Source: Candidatus Methanophagaceae archaeon (GTDB taxonomy: Archaea > Halobacteriota > Syntropharchaeia > Alkanophagales > Methanospirareceae). Taken from it: 41,034 bases of DNA. The position numbers and the translations under genes are program-made. A model generated the notes under the pieces. The model ran no database searches and was not told the origin of the DNA. It saw nothing but the letters and a program-made list of their open reading frames with translations. Shown here piece after piece: positions 16,138 to 23,706 of the stretch (within the stretch, counting starts at the first letter, position 1; each line of letters begins with the position of its first letter). The stretch is taken from positions 1 to 41,034 of the forward strand of contig PQXC01000003.1 of the NCBI GenBank assembly GCA_003194435.1. Direction: 5' to 3'.

Positions 16138-17154
16138 ATGAAAAAAGAGAAACGAAAGATTCAATTGACTGGGGGTTCCACCTTCACCATCTCTCTACCT
16201 ATAAAATGGGCAAGAGAGGCGGGAATAAAGCAGGGTGATGAACTCTATCTTCTCCAGCGCGGCGATAAATCCCTTCTGATTACTCCGGTTAAGGCGAAGA
16301 AGCAGCGGGTGAATTGCGCTGAGCTTACGCTCACAGAGGACGAGGGGCTTGAAGGCAATTTCAGATTCCTCATCGCTCATTACCTCGTTGGTTACGATAT
16401 CGTTAAGCTTCTTTCTCCGAAAGGATTCAGTGCAGAGGAGAGGAAATGGATAAAGGAGGAGGTCAGGAAGCGATTGATAGGTATGGAAGTGGTAGGGGAA
16501 TCGGCAAGGGAGATAATACTAAAAAGCTTCTTGAAATACGAGGATTTCACCCTTCAGGATGCGATTCGCAGTATGTCAAAGATAATAATCTCAATGCATG
16601 GAGATGCGATAGCATCACTTCGCAAGAACGATTCTAATCTTGCTGACGATATAATAGAGCGTGATGACGAGATAGACAGGTTTTATCTACTGATAGTGAG
16701 GCAGCTTAAAGCCGCAATGAGTGATCCTGAACTGGCGAAGAAGATAGGTGTGGACAGAGAACGGGAAAGTCTGGGATACCGGATAATAGTGAAGAGCATG
16801 GAGCGGATAGGGGACCATGTGGAGAATATAGCGAGAAATTCAACGATGATAAAAGTACCAGAGGAGGACATAAGGAGCATAGAGAGGATAGGTAACAGTG
16901 CCAGAGGGCTCTTTATCAAAACGCTGGATGCATTATCCGCGATGAATATAGAGAAGGCAAATGAAGCGATAGAAGATGCAAACAGTCTGACCGAGGAGTC
17001 TGAAGCAATAAGTGAGCATCTCCTGAGGGAAGAGCAAGGTGCAGATAAGATACACGCCCTTTCTGTATTACAGAGTCTGGGCAGAATAGCGAAATATTGT
17101 GAGGATATAGCAGAAGTGACGATAAATATGGGGATAAGAGGTGCAGAAGAGTAA
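16138..17154 (+). CDS. AbrB-PhoU phosphate-type regulator
   Basis: 338-residue protein with an N-terminal swapped-hairpin AbrB/SpoVT domain (residues about 5-50; LTGGSTFTISLPIKWAREAGIK is typical) followed by a helical region with PhoU repeats, including SMERIGDHVENIARN near 220-234 and LQSLGRIAKYCEDIAEV near 310-326 (both carry the E/D-xxx-D metal-binding pattern). Archaeal proteins of this architecture are thought to sense or regulate phosphate uptake. Start at ATG 16138; a closer ATG at 16133 meets a stop at once. It is alone and divergent from the pupylation-like operon, with no Pst transporter beside it, so its target is unknown. Confidence 0.85.
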   Translation: MKKEKRKIQLTGGSTFTISLPIKWAREAGIKQGDELYLLQRGDKSLLITPVKAKKQRVNCAELTLTEDEGLEGNFRFLIAHYLVGYDIVKLLSPKGFSAEERKWIKEEVRKRLIGMEVVGESAREIILKSFLKYEDFTLQDAIRSMSKIIISMHGDAIASLRKNDSNLADDIIERDDEIDRFYLLIVRQLKAAMSDPELAKKIGVDRERESLGYRIIVKSMERIGDHVENIARNSTMIKVPEEDIRSIERIGNSARGLFIKTLDALSAMNIEKANEAIEDANSLTEESEAISEHLLREEQGADKIHALSVLQSLGRIAKYCEDIAEVTINMGIRGAEE

Positions 17155-17191
17155 AAAATCAACTATATAAATCAACTAACCAATTAACCAA

Positions 17192-17770
17192 CTAGAGCAG
17201 CTCGGCGAATTCTTCCGCCGCTTCCCGCAGCCCACCGTTATGGTTCTTGATTATCTTCACCGGTGCACCGGTGAGACATGCATAAGCCATTGACACCACG
17301 CGGTTCATGAATTGATGCTCTTCTATACCGCTTTTAGCCTCTACATCTCGCTCCCGCGTCTTGTCTTTACGCCTTCGCTCCATTATCTCCTCCGGTTTCG
17401 CCTCTATGAGCACGAACAGATCAGGCTTCAGTTTTCGAAGCACGTATTCAGGCAAACCCGGTAGATAACCCGCGGGAGTCTTTATCGTGCAATGGGTATC
17501 TATAATGATATGCCCGGTGCTTCTTCGCCATTCTGTAATCTTGTCACAGGCACGAAGCTGTATTTCACGCTGTTTCTCAACCGATAATCTCCTCAGTTCA
17601 TCCCGATTCCTCACAATTCCCTCTTCAAGGGCTGCCTCATACATTATATCACCATAATTCCTCACACTGTATCTCTCCCTCTTAGTTCTACCCTTTATCA
17701 AGCCCAAAGCTTCTTTTATCACTGTTGATGAGCCTGCTCCAGGCATTCCAGTCACAACCACCATTGTCAT
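17192..17770 (-). CDS. adkA: Archaeal adenylate kinase
   Basis: 192-residue AdkA-type kinase that balances AMP, ADP and ATP. It matches the archaeal family along its length: P-loop GMPGAGSST at 8-16, NYGDIMYEAA near 38-47, IIDTHCTIKTPAGYLPGLP near 98-116, and EEHQFMNRVVSMAYACLTGA near 149-168. The P-loop has Ser where many P-loop kinases have Lys; I recall that some methanogen AdkA proteins also lack this Lys (GGTT), so this need not mean inactivity. AGGAGGT lies ten bases before ATG 17770. It converges with the AbrB-PhoU gene. Confidence 0.92.
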   Translation of the reverse strand: MTMVVVTGMPGAGSSTVIKEALGLIKGRTKRERYSVRNYGDIMYEAALEEGIVRNRDELRRLSVEKQREIQLRACDKITEWRRSTGHIIIDTHCTIKTPAGYLPGLPEYVLRKLKPDLFVLIEAKPEEIMERRRKDKTRERDVEAKSGIEEHQFMNRVVSMAYACLTGAPVKIIKNHNGGLREAAEEFAELL

Positions 17771-17904
17771 CTCTAACCTAACCTCCTCTCTATCCCTCTA
17801 TTCTACTAATTTACTGGGATTAACTAATTTTAAATTAAGCCTAACTTTTTTTCATCAATTTCCGCAGGTGTTGATGATGCTTTATTTTATTGTACAATAA
17901 GACA

Positions 17905-17987
17905 ATTTAATAGACAAAAATAGAAAAACTTAAATACCAGCAAATAGAAAGGAACATTTGTTGTATATAAAAATGCTCGATAGTATA
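17905..17987 (+). promoter_or_regulatory. Promoter/leader module, copy A (hdrCB-com operon)
   Basis: Contains a TATA-like box CTTAAATA at 17929-17936 with an A-rich element before it. It is followed about 25 bases later by the start of the HdrCB-like gene. The whole segment, from before the TATA box to the first codons of the gene, is nearly repeated at 23599-23685 in front of the ABC importer. The predicted transcript is leaderless or has a leader of about 15 bases. No Shine-Dalgarno sequence is seen. Confidence 0.65.
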
Positions 17988-19589
17988 GTACAGAATCTGA
18001 GGGATGATGGTGGAAGAGATAAAGAGATAAAATCAGAAGAGATGAAATACGTTTCCCTGCCAGGTGCACGTCTGGAAAAAGGACTGCGGGAAGAAGACCT
18101 GAAGAAATTCAGGGTGCGCTGGTTACTCACAGACTCTCGTATCTCAAATTTTTATTCTTGCGTTCAATGTGGTGCGTGCACTTCCATTTGCACTGCCGCT
18201 TCAATAGATAAGAGGTACAATCCGAGAAGATTGGTGGAGTTTCTTATCACCGGGGGAGATATAGAGGAAGAGGATTATCCCTTAGAGAAGTGCTTTTCTT
18301 GCCATGCCTGTAAATACGCTTGCAGAAAAGGAATTTGTGTAGCAGATATAGTTAAGGTTTTGAGGGAAAACGAGAGAGGGAGGATTAAATGCCATGACGA
18401 GATACATTGCAATTCGCTTTACGAGAGAGGTTTATGTGTGACACTTGATACACATTCGCCGGATAAGTTTCCGGAATGGGGCTCTTCGTGGGAGAAGATA
18501 CACAACAATATGAAAAAGATCCGGTCAGAGCTCGGACTTGAGGGGCTCTATCGCGAAATACCTCAAAATTCACTTGATGAGATACGGGAAATTGTGGATA
18601 GAACCGGGCATAAAAGGTTCAAAAAGGAAGGAGAAATCGAGGAAGTAAAGAAAAGGATTCCTGAGAATAAAATTTATTTGTTCCACAGTTGTATCGGAGA
18701 TGCACACTATCCAGGCATTACCACGAGTATAAAATACATCTTTGACCGGCTTGGGATTGACTATATGGACGACCCCAGACACTCAACATGTACTGGATTT
18801 GCTTATTACGGGGATAAAATACCGTTTTCCACAATGCTCGCGGTAAATGCGAGGAATTTCGCACTGGCGGAAGAAGCAGGGTATCCAAATGTGGCGCCAG
18901 TATGTCAAACAAGTTATGGCGTGCTCATGGAGTCAGCGGGTGTTTTGAAGAGTGGGATAGGGCAACGGGTAAATGAAGAAATATTGAGCAGGGTGAACAG
19001 GAAATACAAAGGCGGGGTCAATATAGCCCACGTTTCAGAGATACTATGGGCGCAAAGGGGCAGGATAAAAGAGGAAATAAAGCGTAGCAAGCATAGCCTT
19101 GCCGGTCTGAGAGTTGCTACGCACAACGGCTGCCATTATACGAGGATGTTCAGAAAATTAGCGATACCGAATTTACTGGATGAACTTGTTTCGGTTACCG
19201 GAGCAGAGCCTGTTGAGTATGCGGAAAAGAGCTTATGCTGTGGTATGGGCTTCGGGCATACAATGGAGCAAGAACGAAGATACCTTACGAGAGAAATTAC
19301 GCAAAGAAAGCTTCTTTCTGCTCAAACTTTAAGAAAGTTTGATCAAAAAGCTTCGCAGAAAGAGGCAGGGGCTGATATTGTTCTCGTGGCTTGCCCGGGC
19401 TGTCAGATGACACTGGATAGGAACCAGGAGCTCATTGAAAAGGAAAGCGGTATGGAAATTGGACTGCCTGTTCTGAATTACGCTCAGCTAATTGCGCTGG
19501 CAATGGGCGCGGATGCATACGAAGTGGCAGGGGTGCAATCGCATTCAGTGCCTCTTGAAGCGGTGTTAGAACGAGTTGGGGTATTATAA
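17973..19589 (+). CDS. HdrC-HdrB fusion (heterodisulfide reductase-like, HdrD type)
   Basis: About 540-residue iron-sulfur protein. The N-terminal HdrC-like part binds two [4Fe-4S] clusters through CVQCGACTSIC and CFSCHACKYAC (first 120 residues). The HdrB-like part has two CCG domains: the C-terminal one is intact (NGCHYTR, LCCGMGFG, ACPGCQ), while the N-terminal one is degenerate (SCIGDAHYPG, then TCTG instead of CCG, and CQTS instead of CxxC). HdrD-type proteins reduce disulfides or pass electrons. Here it heads the coenzyme M operon, so it may supply electrons for, or carry out, a reductive sulfur step rather than reduce CoM-S-S-CoB. Start is ATG 17973; TTG 17958 or 17961 are in-frame options. 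A hairpin-rich insert lies near 19314-19362. Confidence 0.82.
   Translation: MLDSIVQNLRDDGGRDKEIKSEEMKYVSLPGARLEKGLREEDLKKFRVRWLLTDSRISNFYSCVQCGACTSICTAASIDKRYNPRRLVEFLITGGDIEEEDYPLEKCFSCHACKYACRKGICVADIVKVLRENERGRIKCHDEIHCNSLYERGLCVTLDTHSPDKFPEWGSSWEKIHNNMKKIRSELGLEGLYREIPQNSLDEIREIVDRTGHKRFKKEGEIEEVKKRIPENKIYLFHSCIGDAHYPGITTSIKYIFDRLGIDYMDDPRHSTCTGFAYYGDKIPFSTMLAVNARNFALAEEAGYPNVAPVCQTSYGVLMESAGVLKSGIGQRVNEEILSRVNRKYKGGVNIAHVSEILWAQRGRIKEEIKRSKHSLAGLRVATHNGCHYTRMFRKLAIPNLLDELVSVTGAEPVEYAEKSLCCGMGFGHTMEQERRYLTREITQRKLLSAQTLRKFDQKASQKEAGADIVLVACPGCQMTLDRNQELIEKESGMEIGLPVLNYAQLIALAMGADAYEVAGVQSHSVPLEAVLERVGVL
19314..19362. repeat. Nested inverted repeat inside the HdrCB-like gene
   Basis: An inner perfect inverted repeat (TCAAACTTT, three-base loop AAG, AAAGTTTGA; 19322-19342) lies inside an outer pair CTTTCTGC/GCAGAAAG (19314-19321 and 19355-19362). 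It encodes roughly SAQTLRKFDQKASQKE, between the CCGMGFG motif and the final CPGC motif, where relatives are usually shorter. It looks like a small palindromic element inserted in frame. Confidence 0.55.
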
Positions 19590-19617
19590 GCACCTTTTTA
19601 TAACTTAACTAAAAAAG

Positions 19618-20898
19618 ATGGATAAGAGAAAGACCGTAGCGGAGATAAACGAAAAGATAAAGAAAGGAGAAGCAGTTGTTCTCACCGCTGAGGAATTCAA
19701 GCAGATGGTGAGAAATGAAGAGCCGGTTACAGCAGAGGACATAGATGTAGTAACCTGTGCTACATGTGCTATAATGTCCGGTACGGCAGCGATTTTATCC
19801 ATACCCGTAGCAGAAAGGAATGAATTTGAGAGAGCGGATAAGGTCTGGCTGAACGGCATCCCTGCTTTTCCGGGTCCGTGCCCAAATGAAAGGTTGGGTA
19901 TCGTGGATGTATTCGTTTATGGAACAGCCCGTGCAAACCATGAGTATGGAGGCGGGCATCTGTTTCGCGAGATAGTGGAAGGTAAACAGATAGAAGTAAA
20001 AGTAAAAGTGGGAACCAGCGATAGAAACAGAATAATCGAAAGAAGAATAAGCAAAGAGGATTTACAATTCGCCAGAATGATTACCACTCGCAGCTCATTT
20101 AAAAATTATATGGCATTCGTGAATCCAGAAGAAGGCGAAGTTAGAAGTATTTTCTCGGTTAGAGGATTGAAGGGACCTTATAAAGAAATTTCAGTGACCG
20201 GTAGTGGCGAAATTAACCCATTAGAAAACGACCCTCTGCTCAAAACCATCGGTATCGGAACAAAAATAATGGTAAATGGTGCAATGGGATATGTAATTGG
20301 CGAAGGAACGAGAAGTAGCAGAGAAAAGCCGAATCTTTCGGTGATTGCGGATATGCACGGGATGGATGCGGAATTTATGGGTGGCTTCGTCACGTCAACC
20401 GGACCGGAGTGCATAACTTCCATTGCCGTTCCCATTCCTGTAATTAGCGAAGAGGTATTTTCTAACCTCAAGATTATGGATGAAGAGATAAAGCTGCCAA
20501 TAGCCGATATTCACGATAGAATACCGTTTGCAGAGAGCAATTATGCCGCGGTGTGGCAAGATACCGATCTGGAAATACATTTTGACGCCGATAGATGTGT
20601 GCAATGTGATGTTGATGTATGCGATGTGGAGGAATACTGCCCAACGAATGCTTTTTCTCGCTCAAAAGGCATTGATGTATATAGATGCTTCAACTGCGGT
20701 GCCTGCATATTTTTATGTCCGGGAGGTGCATTTAAAGGAAACCTGGGGCGTATTAAAATACACGATAAAGATAAAGAGGTTCCCATAACCCTGAGACAGT
20801 CAAACAGGTCAAAAGCGAACAAGCTTGCGAAAAAATTGAAAAATCAGATAGTAGAAAGAGAATTCTTGCTCACAGAACCCTGCGATTATTTGAGGTGA
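19618..20898 (+). CDS. DUF39 + ferredoxin protein (methanogenesis marker 16 / HcyS-like)
   Basis: 426-residue protein. Residues about 1-330 form a DUF39 (COG1900) domain with the conserved CATCAIMSGTAA near 44-55 and PGPCPNERLG near 84-93. The C-terminus carries two [4Fe-4S] ferredoxin motifs, CVQCDVDVCDVEEYCP and CFNCGACIFLCP. DUF39 proteins of the homocysteine pathway convert an aldehyde (aspartate semialdehyde) to a thiol. This DUF39-ferredoxin form is the methanogenesis marker 16 type. Its place between the HdrCB-like gene and comA suggests that it performs or helps the last coenzyme M step, reductive thiolation of sulfoacetaldehyde; that is inference. It starts at ATG 19618, 28 bases after hdrCB, with no clear ribosome site. 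Confidence 0.85.
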   Translation: MDKRKTVAEINEKIKKGEAVVLTAEEFKQMVRNEEPVTAEDIDVVTCATCAIMSGTAAILSIPVAERNEFERADKVWLNGIPAFPGPCPNERLGIVDVFVYGTARANHEYGGGHLFREIVEGKQIEVKVKVGTSDRNRIIERRISKEDLQFARMITTRSSFKNYMAFVNPEEGEVRSIFSVRGLKGPYKEISVTGSGEINPLENDPLLKTIGIGTKIMVNGAMGYVIGEGTRSSREKPNLSVIADMHGMDAEFMGGFVTSTGPECITSIAVPIPVISEEVFSNLKIMDEEIKLPIADIHDRIPFAESNYAAVWQDTDLEIHFDADRCVQCDVDVCDVEEYCPTNAFSRSKGIDVYRCFNCGACIFLCPGGAFKGNLGRIKIHDKDKEVPITLRQSNRSKANKLAKKLKNQIVEREFLLTEPCDYLR

Positions 20899-20908
20899 TG
20901 AATCCACA

Positions 20909-21718
20909 ATGTCATACACATATACATATACAAATACAAAGAAAAGGAAGGCATTTGAAATGATAGACATTGCAAATAGAACAGAAAAGCCGAGAGAGGT
21001 AGGGCTCACAATGGTGCTGGATAAGGGTTTGGGTTATCGTGCCGCGCAGGATTTGATGGAATACGCATCCGAATATATAGATATGATTAAGCTGGGTTGG
21101 GGCACGCATAGGCTCTGTTCGGAAGAAGTGGTCAAGAGGAAGATACAGCTCTATACGGATAATAGCATCCTGGTAAGCAATGGAGGGACACTGTTTGAGA
21201 TTGCCTACCTGCAGCGTAAAATGGACGAATTTTTTGAATATGCGCATCAGATAGGTCTCAACTCCGTTGAAATATCCGATGGTTCTATACAGATTGGCAG
21301 GGAAGAGCGAAGCGAAATAATAAGAAGATGCAAAAATATGGGATTTGAAGTATTTACAGAGGTAGGGAAGAAGGACCCACTTGAAGATGCAAAGCTCACG
21401 ATAGATTACCGAATAAAGCAGGCAAAAAGTGATCTGGATGCAGGAGCAAGAAAAGTGATAATGGAGGCAAGAGAATCGGGGAAAGGTATAGGTGTCTATG
21501 ATAAGGAAGGCAAGATAAAGGAGGACATGGTAAAGAAGCTCATAGAGGGTGTGGGATTGAGAAACATCATGTTTGAAGCACCGGAAAAGAGCCAGCAGGT
21601 TTATTTTATACTTAATCTCGGTCACGAAGTTAACCTCGGCAATATAAAGCCAGAAGATGCGATTCCACTGGAAACATTGAGAAGAGGACTTAGAGGTGAT
21701 ACACTTGGCAGACTCTAA
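20909..21718 (+). CDS. comA: Phosphosulfolactate synthase (ComA)
   Basis: First step of coenzyme M synthesis in the PEP route: adds sulfite to phosphoenolpyruvate to form (R)-phosphosulfolactate. The TIM-barrel family motifs are all present: GLTMVLDKGLG near 32-42, YIDMIKLGWGT near 56-66, VSNGGTLFE near 88-96, GLNSVEISDGSI near 118-129, VFTEVGKK near 148-155, IMEARESGKGIGVYD near 180-194 and IMFEAPEKSQQV near 218-229. ATG 20909 has GAGGTGAT before it; ATG 20960 (MIDIANRTEKPREV) is an alternative that removes a Tyr/Thr-rich stretch not typical of the family. It overlaps comB. Confidence 0.95.
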   Translation: MSYTYTYTNTKKRKAFEMIDIANRTEKPREVGLTMVLDKGLGYRAAQDLMEYASEYIDMIKLGWGTHRLCSEEVVKRKIQLYTDNSILVSNGGTLFEIAYLQRKMDEFFEYAHQIGLNSVEISDGSIQIGREERSEIIRRCKNMGFEVFTEVGKKDPLEDAKLTIDYRIKQAKSDLDAGARKVIMEARESGKGIGVYDKEGKIKEDMVKKLIEGVGLRNIMFEAPEKSQQVYFILNLGHEVNLGNIKPEDAIPLETLRRGLRGDTLGRL

Positions 21719-22376
21719 ATTTAGAATTACCATCGGTGGCGATAATATTCAGTGTAGAGGAGTTACAGAGGTCCTTGTGGTCATTGATGTATTAAGGGCT
21801 TCGAGCACAATCGTTACGGCTCTGGCAAACGGCGTAAAAGAGGTGATACCAGTAGATAGAGAAGAAATGGCTTTTGAATTAAGGAAAAAGGGATATATCC
21901 TGGCAGGTGAAGATAAAGGCGTAAAGTTGCCCGATTTTGACATCGGCAATTCCCCCGTTGAGCTACTTGAGTATATCAAACTCAAACAATCGGAGATTGA
22001 GAAAATCGCCTTAAAAACAACTAATAGCACTGATTTATTGACCGGAATAGAAAGCGCACTCATATGCTCAAGCTTGAATTTAGCAGCCGTTAAGCACAGA
22101 TTGGAAGAAATAGGCAAAGGTAAGAGTGCGAATTTACTGGCTGTGGGGAGCAGGCATGGAATAACAGAGGACCTTGCTGTTGCTATGGCACTTTACAGCA
22201 GTCTGAATGATGGGTTGGAGATAAACAGAGCGTATTTGAAGGAGTGCATAAGCCGATGTAACACCGCAAAATATATAAGTAAAATTGGCTATAAGGAGGA
22301 TGTTGAGTTTGTTTCCCAGATAGACAAATACGATGTCGTTCCTGTATTGAGAGAAGGTGTAATAAGGGGAATATGA
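21696..22376 (+). CDS. comB: 2-phosphosulfolactate phosphatase (ComB)
   Basis: Second step of coenzyme M synthesis: removes phosphate from phosphosulfolactate. Hallmarks are VVIDVLRASSTIVTALANG near 28-46, GEDKGVKLPDFDIGNSP near 72-88, TTNSTDLL near 108-115 and AVGSRHGITEDLAVA near 148-162. Length (about 226) is normal. The open frame begins at GTG 21696, overlapping comA by 23 bases. A TTG at 21705 lies seven bases after GAGGT and may be the real start. Translation is probably coupled to comA. ComC, the next enzyme, is not encoded in this window. Confidence 0.93.
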   Translation: MIHLADSKFRITIGGDNIQCRGVTEVLVVIDVLRASSTIVTALANGVKEVIPVDREEMAFELRKKGYILAGEDKGVKLPDFDIGNSPVELLEYIKLKQSEIEKIALKTTNSTDLLTGIESALICSSLNLAAVKHRLEEIGKGKSANLLAVGSRHGITEDLAVAMALYSSLNDGLEINRAYLKECISRCNTAKYISKIGYKEDVEFVSQIDKYDVVPVLREGVIRGI

Positions 22377-22382
22377 GATAAG

Positions 22383-23534
22383 ATGCACGGGCACGAAATA
22401 GAAGAGAAGGTAATAGAAATAATGGAAGACAATGGAATAGATATTGTAGCAACTTTGCCATGCGGTAAAGCCAAAGACCTTTTTTATCTTATTCCTCAAC
22501 ACTTCCACGATGTCGCTCTAAACAAGGAAGAAGATGGAGTAGGGATATGTGCCGGTGCATATCTCGCAGGTGGAAAACCAGCGATGGTTATGCAGAGCTC
22601 GGGCTTGGGCAATTCCATGAATGCGTTAATGTCCCTCACCAGAACCTACGAGCTACCTTTGCCGATAATAACGAGTTGGAGAGGCGTTTATAGGGAGGAG
22701 ATACCTGCCCAAATACCGTTTAATAAAAACCTACCCGGGATGTTAAAAGCGTTTGATATCCCTTACACGATAATAGATGACAAATCCGAAATAAATTTGA
22801 TAGACAATGCTATTTGCGATGCGTATGAAAATAGTAGAACTCATGTTGTATTGATTTCCCCAGAGACATGGCAGAAAGAAGATGAGGGTGGAGGGGAAGA
22901 GCATTTTTTGCATTTCCCAGAAAGAGAGAGGGAAACCATCGTGGAATATAAAAAAACGATTCACGAACCAGAGATGACGAGGTGCGATGCAATAAAAACA
23001 ATAGCAGAGTATTTAGAAGAAGAAGCTGTTGTCACCAATATAGGCATACCGGGCAAAGAATTGTATGCCATCAAAGATAGAGATTTGAACTTCTACATGC
23101 TGGGCAGTTATAGTCAGGCGTCTTCAATAGGCTTGGGGATAGCATTAAAAACGAAAAGAGAAACGATTGTTCTTGATGGTGACGGAAGTTTGTTAGCCAC
23201 AAGTATCTTACCCACAATAGCAGCGGAAAGCCCCAAAAATCTCTCCATTTTTTGCCTGGACAATGGCACGTTAGGAAGCACCGGAGACCAGTTGACGAAT
23301 GCTTATTCACAGGTGGATATGGAATTAATGGCGATAAGTGCGGGGATAAAGGAGACGATGAAGGTGCACACAGAGAAGGAGTTACAGTCAACTATCGAGG
23401 GTTTGTACCACAGTAAAGGACCGAGATTCATTCACGTAATAGTGAAACCGGGCAATGTCCTCACCGTTGCGAACATAAAATTGACGCCAGAGCAAATAAA
23501 GAGGAGATTTATGAAGGCTATGCTTTGGCTTTGA
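22383..23534 (+). CDS. comDE: Sulfopyruvate decarboxylase, fused ComD-ComE
   Basis: Thiamine-diphosphate enzyme that converts sulfopyruvate to sulfoacetaldehyde, the direct precursor of coenzyme M. Residues about 1-165 are ComD (pyrimidine-binding half, with EEDGVGICAGAYLAGGKPAMVMQ), and about 200-370 are ComE (pyrophosphate-binding half, with the GDGS...DNGTLGSTG motif that binds Mg-TPP near 258-296). The two subunits are separate in Methanocaldococcus and fused in Methanosarcina; here they are fused. Starts at ATG 22383, six bases after comB, and is the last gene of the operon. About 60 bases later the next promoter module begins. Confidence 0.95.
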   Translation: MHGHEIEEKVIEIMEDNGIDIVATLPCGKAKDLFYLIPQHFHDVALNKEEDGVGICAGAYLAGGKPAMVMQSSGLGNSMNALMSLTRTYELPLPIITSWRGVYREEIPAQIPFNKNLPGMLKAFDIPYTIIDDKSEINLIDNAICDAYENSRTHVVLISPETWQKEDEGGGEEHFLHFPERERETIVEYKKTIHEPEMTRCDAIKTIAEYLEEEAVVTNIGIPGKELYAIKDRDLNFYMLGSYSQASSIGLGIALKTKRETIVLDGDGSLLATSILPTIAAESPKNLSIFCLDNGTLGSTGDQLTNAYSQVDMELMAISAGIKETMKVHTEKELQSTIEGLYHSKGPRFIHVIVKPGNVLTVANIKLTPEQIKRRFMKAMLWL

Positions 23535-23598
23535 CTTTAGCTTCAGCGATATACAATTGTCGCTTATTCACATCCCGCGCTTCATTATACAAAAGGGC

Positions 23599-23685
23599 AA
23601 TTTAATAGACAAAAATAGAAAAATTTAAATACTGGAGGTAGAAAGTAACATTTATGTATAGAAAAATGCTCGATAGCATAGAACA
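23599..23685 (+). promoter_or_regulatory. Promoter/leader module, copy B (ABC importer)
   Basis: Near copy of the segment before the HdrCB-like gene. The stretch around the TATA box (TTTAAATA at 23624-23631) differs by one base in about 35, and similarity goes on through the TATA-to-start spacer into the first codons (ATGCTCGATAGCATAG versus ATGCTCGATAGTATAG). The gene it served in copy A is reduced here to a 15-codon peptide frame. This suggests duplication of a promoter, or conservation of a shared control element. Confidence 0.7.
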
Positions 23686-23701
23686 GAAGATTAGGAGGTG
23701 A
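23654..23701 (+). CDS. Leader peptide/uORF homologous to the HdrCB N-terminus
   Basis: A 15-residue frame (MYRKMLDSIEQKIRR) begins at the predicted transcription start, 23-30 bases after the TATA box, and ends at a TGA inside the AGGAGGTGA ribosome site of the next gene. Its residues match the first residues of the HdrCB-like protein (LYIKMLDSIVQNLRDD). It may be a relic of duplication, or a translated leader that couples initiation of the binding-protein gene. Translation is unproven. Confidence 0.45.
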   Translation: MYRKMLDSIEQKIRR

Positions 23702-23706
23702 TTAGT

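Noticed and set aside
17192-17770. Adenylate kinase P-loop without Lys taken as loss of function
   Set aside because: I recall archaeal AdkA proteins of methanogens that also lack the Lys in this loop; the rest of the protein is well conserved.
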